This document shows, piece by piece, positions 45,571-53,943 of a stretch of DNA of 64,000 nucleotides. The stretch spans positions 14,591,001 to 14,655,000 of the forward strand of contig JAYKKT010000061.1 of the NCBI GenBank assembly GCA_036023115.1. The letters run 5' to 3'. Made by a program: the position numbers and the translations under genes. Each line of letters opens with the position of its first letter. Position 1 is the first letter of the stretch. The notes below the pieces were generated by a model. It did no database searches. It was given only the letters and a program-made list of their open reading frames with translations, and was not told where the DNA came from. The DNA comes from Brasenia schreberi (lineage: Eukaryota > Streptophyta > Magnoliopsida > Nymphaeales > Cabombaceae).

Positions 45571-48500
45571 TGTAGACGCGGGAAAATCCCCGCCTCTTTG
45601 CCCCTTTCGCGGCTTGGAGTGGATCTTATCGTGCGTCTAAGGCCTAGATATACAAACAGGGCGTGCCAGCTAGCTTACTTAAGCTAGCGAAGATATATTT
45701 AACACTGACTTCTAAACGTGGCGACTGTGAGCAAGTGAGCTCTTGTCGTCGCAGACCTTCTTGCACCGATGCGCAAGGGTCAGTCTGTACGCTTTTGCAA
45801 AAATCGAGTTTTGGGGAGAAAGTCTACGAAACGGTTCGAGGTGTCTATTTCGGGGTTTTAAGATGCGATTGCATGTTTTAGATCACGTGGATTTGCACGT
45901 GCCTAAGTCTTTCCTTTTATCCCTTTTTGGGTCGCCTAGTTTTGTGTGTTATGAACACTCCACTACATGGGCGAATTCGAGCGGGGGTTGCTTCGATGCA
46001 ATATGCGTCCTACCTCGTGGTATGGCGTAGATGCAATGCAAACTCACGCTACTCCAAAGGGAAAACCCGAAATGTAAAGACAATGCTGAAGGGAAATAAC
46101 AGAAGGGAAATAACCGAAGGGAAATAACAGAAGGGAAATAACCGAAGGGAAATATGTATATATCTTATGTATATGAGCCCTTACTCGGGTCTTGCAAATA
46201 AGAGCGAAGGCTCAATGTGGGTGCGTGCTTGAATTGAAAGACTTACACACACGACATGAAATTAAACCCAAATATAAATTGCAGTATGGCCTTGACTAAG
46301 GTCTTGGGAGTAAGAGCGAAGGCTCAATGTGTGTGAGAGTGCTTGAATTGAAGTACTACACACACGACATAAATGAAACCCAAATATAACTGCAATAAGG
46401 CCTTTACTAAGGTCTTGGGGAGTAAGAGCGAAGGCTCAATGTGTGTGAAAGTGCTTGAATTGAAAGACTTACTCACACGATAAGAAATAAAACCCAAATA
46501 GTATAGGTCGGCCCTTACTTGGGTCTTTCAAATAAGAGCGAAAGCTCAATGTGTGTGAGAGTGTTTAAATTGAAAGACTTACTCACACGACATGAAATGA
46601 AACCCAAATAGTATAGGTCGGCCCTTACTTGGGTCTTTCAAATAAGAGCGAAAGCTCAATGTGTGTGAGAGTGTTTAAATTGAAAGACTTACTCACACGA
46701 CATGAAATGAAACCCAAATAGTATAGGTCGGCCCTTACTTGGGTCTTTCAAATAAGAGCGAAAGCTCAATGTGTGTGAGAGTGTTTAAATTGAAAGACAA
46801 CGCACCCAACTTAAACAAAACCCTTCGGAGATGAAATATATACGTACACTTATATATTAGGGGCTGATTAGGCCCGTGTGTGTTCAAAATTGTGCACGAC
46901 TAAGAGAGTGCACGTGTGTGGTTGTGCCAAGCCACGTTATTACAAGCGGGGGGAGACTATGCTCCGTTATTACAACCCCGTATCAAATTGAATTTCAAGC
47001 AAGTATACGACTAAAGACCGAGTTTAGACACTTACGAGTAGCTGGTCCGTAGAGGTCTTGCTTGAGCGTAGGCTTGGCCTTGGGCTGCAAGTGGGAGCTC
47101 CGCGAAGGTAGGTGCTCAAGGGTGCTGGCCGGCTGCAAATGGGGCGCGGGATGGACGCCTCGAAGAGGACCGGTGGCAAGTGGGCGGCGCCTCCAAGTAG
47201 GGAGTTTAGAGTGGCTGACTAAGTGGGTCTTAGGGTCACTAGGGAAGTTAGGGACTTAGGGAAACTGGACCTAAAAGGTGAGCTAGTGAGAAGGCCAAAT
47301 AGGACACCTAGGGGGGGTCGGCCGAATGGGAGATGGTGGCTGAGTAGTGGCCAGCCACTTGGGTTATCCTAGGTTCGGCTAGGCTTAGGTGGTGGCGGCA
47401 AAGAGGCTGAGCTAAAGGGAGGATGGGTGGCTAAGAGTGGAGAGGTGGTAGAGAATGGCTTTGAGGGAGTTAGGGGGACTTACCGAATGGGGAGGAGTGG
47501 CGAGTGGATGAAGAGGGAAGCTGAGTGCAATGGGAGTTCGGCTGAGTGAGGTGGCGGTGTCCGGCTGGGGGGGGCAGTGATGGTGGACGGAAGAGGGAAG
47601 GTGGCGGCTGGTGGAGCAGGTGGCGGCTGGTGGAGCAGGTGGAGTGGTCACGGCTGGATGGAAGATGGGAGAAGGAGAGGGCCCGGCTGGTGGTAGAGTG
47701 GTTCCCACTTAGAAAACCCGCCCACAATGAGGGGGGGTTTAAATAGGGGATGGGTAGGTCGGTTAGGGCTGGGTTGTGGGTAGTGGTTAGGTGGTTTAGG
47801 TAGGGTAGTATGTAGATAAGGTGGGCTGGATGGGGCTGGGCCAGATATTTTAAAACTAGGGGTTTGGGAAAATCGTGGGCTAAGGGTGGTTTAGGGGTTT
47901 AGGGCTAGGTTAGGTGGTTGGGTTTTAGGGTGAGGTTTAGTGAGCTAGGTTAGGTGGTTTAGGCTAGGTTTAGGCTAGGTTTAGGGAAATTAATCTAGGT
48001 TTAGGGAAGGATTAGGGGAGTGGGTTAGGTGATTAGGTTGGGATTAGGCCGGGATTAGGGAAGTGGGTTAGGTGATTAGGTTCAGATTAGGGGTGGATTA
48101 GGGGTTTAGGCTAGGTTTAGGCATTTTGGGTTAGGTTTAGGTGAGGGAGCTCCCTTAGCATGGCCCATAGACCTTGATCACCCCATGTTGGTGCAGCCCT
48201 AGGTTAGGTTTTAGCTAATTACAAGCTTAAACCCACTCAATTAGGCTAACCCACAAGATTAAACCCAAACTTGACACACAAGTCAAGCTTAATACAACAC
48301 TCTTGATATTTTTCACCCCCACTCTCTCTCATGCCCAATATCCCACGTGAATTTCAAGTGGGCCCCACCTCCATTTATGAGAAGGTGATGTGGGCCATGG
48401 ATATGGATATTGGATTGGATCTCTAGATCCAAATCCAAATCCAAGTCCACATATGGGTTTGGATTGGAATCTGGATATATATGGTCCAGATCCAATCCAA

Positions 48501-48980
48501 ACTGAACTCTGACTCCTTCGAGCTGGGTTCGAGACGGACGATTCGTGCGGGGCCTGACAGCATCAGTGCTCCGTCTGCGTTGGGTCTTCGCCAACATGGT
48601 CGCCCGCCTCCGTTTCTGCCTTCCGGAGATGACTTCAAATGCTATTTTGATAAGAACAGGGTCTTGGACGTTCGAGATCCTGGGGTGTGAATCAGATACA
48701 AGAGTTGCTGCGCCGGGCTTGACAGGTGCTCCGGTTCCGGGCTCTTCTTGGCTCTCCTAGTCCTGTCTTGATCGGGCCAAGCCACTTCGGGGTTTCAAAA
48801 CATGTTTTAAAAGGGTTTTCAAAAGCTATATCATATGTTTTTGAAAGATAAAGTTTAAAACATATATACAGGGTTTGTTTGGAAGGCTCCTGGGTTTCCA
48901 AACTCAAAATGGCCCTTTGGGGCTGCTTGTATAAAACCAGATGGATTTTGAGAAATTCGTGGGATTTCGGGGTGTTTACA
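45571..48980 (-). repeat. 3' LTR of the complete element (3410 bp)
   Basis: In element orientation it starts TGTAAACACCCC (48980) and ends GTCTACA (45571). From right to left there are U3 GATCC repeats (48410-48500), a TTTAGGG/CCCTAAA-rich tract (47880-48140), GC-rich sequence (47050-47700), a GGGGTTGTAATAACGGAGC block (46945-46985), three 110-bp tandem units (46501-46830) each with GAGCGAAAGCTC, 15-bp GAAGGGAAATAACMG repeats (46088-46152) and the U5 hairpin (45760-45777). Duplicate open frames in both LTRs are by-products. Confidence 0.95.
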
Positions 48981-49021
48981 GATGCCCCTCTTTGGCCTTG
49001 TCCAAATGGATTTGGATAAGG
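48981..49021 (-). promoter_or_regulatory. polypurine tract and pre-PPT hairpin
   Basis: On the minus strand AAAGAGGGGCATC (48993 to 48981) abuts the LTR. Just upstream, CCTTATCCAAAT and ATTTGGACAAGG (49021-49010 and 49007-48996) pair over a 2-nt loop with one mismatch. Compared with E1, one A-T pair has become C-G on both sides. Confidence 0.8.
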
Positions 49022-50141
49022 GCAAAGATGACAAACACCCCTTTTAATGTCTCCCTAGATCTAGCCACGAAGAATATGGGATCGTCCCATTTTAACAAAA
49101 TCTCAATTTTACAAACTCTGGTAGGAGGAGATATCACGCCAAAGGGTTCACTTATGGAATCTGGTCCTAAATGGGATCAAGTACCATGCGTGGAATGCAG
49201 ATGACATGGGTGTGGTGCCCAGAGTGGCGACCTCCCAGAGACCAGGTGTGGTCGAACTCTAGAGACTTACAAGGCCTACTGCTCCAAGTGAGCAAAAACC
49301 CTATGCTGTTCGATGTTCGGTTTTTAAAACTTATTTACAAAAGCTATTTACAAAAGGGACAACTGTCTTGAGCCTCGATCCTAAGGATCTCGAGCTCTTC
49401 GTGCTTGCCTTTGTTTGAGTCTTAACACTCGCTTATCTAGCGAAGGTTTTATAAGAAAACAAGCTTCATTTCAAATTCCTACGCCTTACTCGAAAGGTCG
49501 AATTCTCAAACAAGATGAAATTCAAGTAAGTAAATCCTATTTTTACTTTAGGATTCCTCGAAATGAACCATGCTTTAGCTTGGGATAAGCCAGGGATGGG
49601 AAAGAGATACCACGGTCCCTTCTGAAGCGTCCCGTGGTTTGAGGCACAGAAGGCGGAAAACTGCTCTTTTTGAGCTTTTTGGCCTCTTTTTCCTTTTTTC
49701 CATAGAGGGTCTCCCTTTGGGAGTATTTTTTTCTTTAATCCCTCTTTTTATAAGAGAATCGATTTTTCTTTTTCAAGTCTGGTTTCTTTCTTTTGGAAAG
49801 AGACTTTAAATGGGAAATTCCCTTTTGATTTGGGCCTTTGTTTTCCTTTTGGAAGGAGAAAAGAAGAGGGGAGGACTTATCCCAAGCCTACACTCGATCC
49901 ATTCCAGATCAGCCTATTTAGAAATAGCACGTACTACTTGCAAGTATCTTGCTATGTTGAACTAGGCCTTTCTTTGTAAGAAGAAGGATTTTGAAATGTA
50001 ACCACGATTTTGAAAACTCCACTCTTTCACAAGTGCGAATTCTCTCACTCAGGGTCACACGAATTGCTTTTGCACCTTATTCACACGTCTCAGGGCAGCT
50101 ATCCCTATAAAGTTTTCGAAAACTAGAATTTAATCCAGATC
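49022..50141 (-). other. 3' untranslated region of the complete element
   Basis: About 1.1 kb follows the integrase stop, homologous to 4782-5906 of E1. It has no conserved open frame. A/G-rich sequence (minus strand) at 49640-49870 corresponds to the hairpin-repeat region of the other elements, here not amplified. Confidence 0.75.
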
Positions 50142-51359
50142 CTACATATGATACTTCTTTAAGTATTGAATATTGATAGGATCTGCTAAATTCCTACCTT
50201 CTACATCGATCAACCAATACGAATTGTTCGTAGTGGTTGCTCGTACAACATAGGGTCCATCCCAGTTGGGGCGCCACTTGCCTAGGGGGTGTGGGCCACG
50301 ATGGTGGATGGTTTTTAAGACCAGATCTCCCACTTCAAAGTGGCGAGGTCTCATGTGTTTGCTATAATGTCGGGCTATCCTTTGCCGGTATGCACGAGCA
50401 TGATCCATGGCAAGGAGTCGCCTCTCATCTAGCAAATCTAGTTCGGCCATCCTAGCATGCTGAAGCGTCTCTAGGGGGAGGTCGAGTGCAATGGATGTAT
50501 GGAATGAATGCAGTTGGGTATGAATGGGCAGAATGGCGTTTGTGCCATAGACCAATTCGAATGGTGTGGCATTCGTGGGAGTCCGGATGGAAGTCCTATA
50601 AGCCCATAAGGCTTCATCCAGCTTCTCATGCCACCTCCTACCCTTCTCTAAGGTTTTCTCAATGATACCAATGAGAGTCTTGTTTGTGGCTTCGGCTTGG
50701 CCGTTGCCTTGAGGGTAGTAGGGCGAGGAGAAGTGGTGAGTTATGCCATACGTGTTGCACAACTTAACCATCCGCTCGTTCTTGAATGGGGTACCATTGT
50801 CAGACACAAGGTCTCGTGGAACCCCAAATCGAGCCAAAATATTCCTCCGGATGAAAGCCACCACATGTTGCCCCATTACATTCGTTAGGGAAATGGCTTC
50901 CACCCACTTGGAGAAATACTCCGTGGCTGCCAAGATAAAATGATGCCCATTCGAGGCCTTTGGGAATATGGGGCCTACAATGTCAAACGCCCACATGGTA
51001 AATGGCCAGGGGCTGACCACGGAATGCAATGCAGATGAAGGGATATGAATGGCGTGCCCATGCACTTGACATGGATGACACTTCCTAACATGATCGTGAC
51101 AATCCTTTTTCAGGGTGGACCAAAAATAACCCCCTCTAAGTATTTTCATCGCCATCATGTTGGCATTAACATGACCTCCACATTCTCCATCATGGAACTC
51201 GTGCATTACTATCCTAGCCTCCTCTAGGTCGATACACCTAAGCAGAATGCCGGTAAAACTCTTTTTGTATAAGACCCCACCCAGAATGGTGTATCGGGTC
51301 GAAAATCTTACGGATGAATGCCCTATCTTTGGATGTGGCATCCTCGGTGAATCCCCCAT
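50142..51359 (-). CDS. integrase ORF of the complete element
   Basis: A frame of 405 codons; the real protein is probably the C-terminal part of the pol polyprotein. The zinc finger is H56-X6-H63...C94-X2-C97. The catalytic triad is D126 (WAFDIVGP), D187 (SDNG) and E223 (QAEATNK), with exactly 35 residues between the last two. The C-terminal part has HFEVGDLVLK and GKWRPNWDGPYVV, a GPF/Y-like DNA-binding module. There is no chromodomain. It overlaps the RT ORF by 122 nt in the +1 frame. The similarity to E1 pol begins at about residue 21, so the annotated Met is not the natural start. Confidence 0.9.
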   Translation of the reverse strand: MGDSPRMPHPKIGHSSVRFSTRYTILGGVLYKKSFTGILLRCIDLEEARIVMHEFHDGECGGHVNANMMAMKILRGGYFWSTLKKDCHDHVRKCHPCQVHGHAIHIPSSALHSVVSPWPFTMWAFDIVGPIFPKASNGHHFILAATEYFSKWVEAISLTNVMGQHVVAFIRRNILARFGVPRDLVSDNGTPFKNERMVKLCNTYGITHHFSSPYYPQGNGQAEATNKTLIGIIEKTLEKGRRWHEKLDEALWAYRTSIRTPTNATPFELVYGTNAILPIHTQLHSFHTSIALDLPLETLQHARMAELDLLDERRLLAMDHARAYRQRIARHYSKHMRPRHFEVGDLVLKTIHHRGPHPLGKWRPNWDGPYVVRATTTNNSYWLIDVEGRNLADPINIQYLKKYHM

Positions 51360-53937
51360 TTTCTAAAAATTGTTTTATGTCATAGAACCAGGGTTTTTCA
51401 ATAGACTCTGGGTTGTTTTGGCAAATATCCAAGTCGTGTGTGGATGGATGGGGCGCATGCCATATTTCCAAAGATCTGGTCCCTGAAATGGGATCGACCT
51501 TCAGGGCTGAACCCAAGGAGGAGAGGGCATCGGCGATGCCATTGTCCTCTCTTCCCACGTGTGTGAGCTTACACGACTGGAAGGATTGGACCAATCGAGT
51601 GGCCAACTCGTGATATGGAAGTAGTTTCTCATTACGTACTTGCCAAATTTTTAAAACCTGGTTTATGACAAGGAGCGAATCTCCAAAGACCTCGATGCAT
51701 GATGCCCCTAGAGTTTTCGAAATCCTTAAGCCTTGTATGAGTGCTTCATACTCAGCTATGTTGTTGGAACATTCGAAATCTAAGCGGACTGCTATGGGAA
51801 TCTCGCCCTTTTCAGGGGAGATTAGGATGATCCCGGCACCAGCCCCTCGTTGGTTTCGTGCCCCGTCGAAGTGCATCTTCCACACTTGGTTTTCAAAAGA
51901 ATTTGCCAAAATGTGGTTTTGAAAATGGTTTTGCAATATGCCTTCATCAGGCATTTCGACAAGAGTGGGATATGCGTCCTCCAAGGGGAAGTCAGCCACG
52001 TAATCTGCTAGGGCTTGCCCCTTAACGGAGATCTGGTGATGGTATTTTAGATCATACTCCATTAGAAGGAGTTGCCATTTGCCCAATCTACCCGTGAGAA
52101 TGGGTTTTTCGAACAAGTGCTTGATTGGATCAAGCTTGGACACTATCCAGATCTCATGATCTAGGAAGTAGTGTCTGAATTTCTGGCAGGCCCAGACTAG
52201 GGCCAAGCACGTCTTCTCCATGGCTTGATAATTTCGTTCATAAGCCAAGAGAGTTTTCGAAATATAGTAGATGGCATACTCCTTATGGGTGTCATCCTCG
52301 TATTGAGCCAACAGGGCTCCTAAAGCGTTTACATGCACGGAGATGTATAATAAAAGCGGTTTTCCTTGCTTTGGAGGATTCAAAACGGGGGGATTAACCA
52401 AGTATGCCTTTAGTCTCTCGAAGGACTTTTGGCATTCGTCATCCCATAAGAATTTCGTACCCTTCCTCAACAGTTTGTTGAAGGGTTCGCATCTAGTTGC
52501 CAGATTCGATATGAATCGGCGCAGAGATTGTAATCGACCCTGGAGGCTACGGACTTGGGTGAGATTGGAGGGTGGAGCCATGTCTATGATGGCTCGACAC
52601 TTAGAGGGGTCGACTTCTATTCCCCTTTGGCTTACCATAAAGCCTAGAAGCTTTCCTGATTCTACCCCGAACACACATTTTTGAGGGTTTAGCTTTACTT
52701 TGTAAAGCCTAAGCCTTTCGAAGATTTTTTGTAAACATTCGATATGGGTGCATCGGGTTTTGGATTTTGCCAAGAGATCATCTACATACACTTCTACAAG
52801 CTCGTGAATTTGATCATGGAAGATCGTGTTCATGGCTCGTTGGTATGTTGCGCCGGCATTTTTCAAACCAAAGGGCATGACTGTATAGCAGTACGTGCCC
52901 CATGGGGTTGTGAAGGCGGTCTTACCCTGATCTCGTGGGCTTAGTTTGATTTGATTATAGCCTGAATAGCCATCCATAAATGAAAACATTTCATGATTTG
53001 CAGTACTATCGACTATCAAATCTATGTTTGGTAAAGGATAATTATCCTTTGGAGTGGCTTTATTCAGGTTTCTGAAATCGATGCATATTCGAATTTTCCC
53101 ATTGGTTTTTCGAACTACAACGATATTTGACAACCAATCAGAATACGCAATGGGTTTTATAAATCCGGCTTTTAGCAGATCTTCTAAACCCTCTTTGACT
53201 TGCGTGTGTACATTCGGGTGTATTTTCCTAAGCTTCTGCTTTATTGGTTTTACACCTACATCTAAGGGAAGACGATGCTCGACTATGCTGGGATCTATGC
53301 CCGGCATGTCTTCATACGTCCATGCAAACACATCTAAATAGGTCCGTAGAAATGCCATGAATGCTAACTTTTCAGTTTCATGCAAGCATGCGCCTATTTT
53401 GATGGTTTTGGGATTGGAATCATCCCCTAGGTTCACCTCTACGAAATCTCCTCCTACTGATTGGGAAGGTCTTTCAAAATCAAGAATTCTATGAAATTCT
53501 GGGAGCTCAGAAGTGGGATCTTCCTCAAGGGGATCCACTTCTGGGCTTCGATCATTCTCGTGGGCTATAGACCTGAGGGAACTTGATGCGTGTTTTTCAA
53601 AATAACCTGGTTTTGTACTTGGATTTTCAAGTGATTTCGAAATTTTTGGTCTGGCTAGGCAGACAACGTTTCTTTCGAAATCCTTTTCTTTCGCCAAAGT
53701 TAAACCAGGAGCAGCTATGTACAAAATCTTTTTGGTATTTTCCAAATTTTCGATTTTTTTGGGTTTTTGTAAAACAAGAACTTTGGGAACTATACAAAGC
53801 ACACTTTTTTCGAGTTTTTGCTTTTCCATTGTTTTTGGTTTTTCTTGTTTTTCGATTTTTTTGGATTTTAAGTTTTCAAATGTTTTTGGTATTTTTAGAA
53901 AAAGGGATCTTCCGTCATACCTACAAAGGGAAAACAC
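51238..53937 (-). CDS. reverse transcriptase / dual RNase H ORF of the complete element
   Basis: 899 codons. After a lysine-rich linker (1-110) the RT has D322 (FMDGYSG) and YVDD at 384-387. The first RNase H (about 520-630) reads LLLYISVHVNALGALLAQ: the usual catalytic Asp is absent, as is known for Tat elements. The second, archaeal-type RNase H has D691 (FDGARN), E729 (AEYE), D753 (GDS) and D803 (DNGIADAL). The first codon in the open frame is GTG; a TAA two codons upstream separates it in frame from gag-protease. The frame leaves the integrase reading frame near 51300 through what appears to be one extra base. Confidence 0.92.
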   Translation of the reverse strand: MFSLCRYDGRSLFLKIPKTFENLKSKKIEKQEKPKTMEKQKLEKSVLCIVPKVLVLQKPKKIENLENTKKILYIAAPGLTLAKEKDFERNVVCLARPKISKSLENPSTKPGYFEKHASSSLRSIAHENDRSPEVDPLEEDPTSELPEFHRILDFERPSQSVGGDFVEVNLGDDSNPKTIKIGACLHETEKLAFMAFLRTYLDVFAWTYEDMPGIDPSIVEHRLPLDVGVKPIKQKLRKIHPNVHTQVKEGLEDLLKAGFIKPIAYSDWLSNIVVVRKTNGKIRICIDFRNLNKATPKDNYPLPNIDLIVDSTANHEMFSFMDGYSGYNQIKLSPRDQGKTAFTTPWGTYCYTVMPFGLKNAGATYQRAMNTIFHDQIHELVEVYVDDLLAKSKTRCTHIECLQKIFERLRLYKVKLNPQKCVFGVESGKLLGFMVSQRGIEVDPSKCRAIIDMAPPSNLTQVRSLQGRLQSLRRFISNLATRCEPFNKLLRKGTKFLWDDECQKSFERLKAYLVNPPVLNPPKQGKPLLLYISVHVNALGALLAQYEDDTHKEYAIYYISKTLLAYERNYQAMEKTCLALVWACQKFRHYFLDHEIWIVSKLDPIKHLFEKPILTGRLGKWQLLLMEYDLKYHHQISVKGQALADYVADFPLEDAYPTLVEMPDEGILQNHFQNHILANSFENQVWKMHFDGARNQRGAGAGIILISPEKGEIPIAVRLDFECSNNIAEYEALIQGLRISKTLGASCIEVFGDSLLVINQVLKIWQVRNEKLLPYHELATRLVQSFQSCKLTHVGREDNGIADALSSLGSALKVDPISGTRSLEIWHAPHPSTHDLDICQNNPESIEKPWFYDIKQFLENGGFTEDATSKDRAFIRKIFDPIHHSGWGLIQKEFYRHSA
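53921..53934 (-). promoter_or_regulatory. putative 3' splice site between gag-protease and pol
   Basis: TTTTCCCTTTGTAG on the minus strand, followed by GTATGACGG. It lies just after the gag-protease TAA (53944-53946). Splicing here could remove the stop; the donor is not identified. Confidence 0.5.
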
Positions 53938-53943
53938 TATGGG

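Noticed and set aside
45663..46127. Open frames repeated at 45663-46127 and 57048-57512 that look like a duplicated gene family
   Set aside because: They are the same positions of the two LTRs of one element; the repetition reflects LTR identity.
47880..48140. Possible interstitial telomere
   Set aside because: TTTAGGG words are scattered and degenerate, lie inside an LTR and are repeated in the other LTR, so they are not a telomere remnant.
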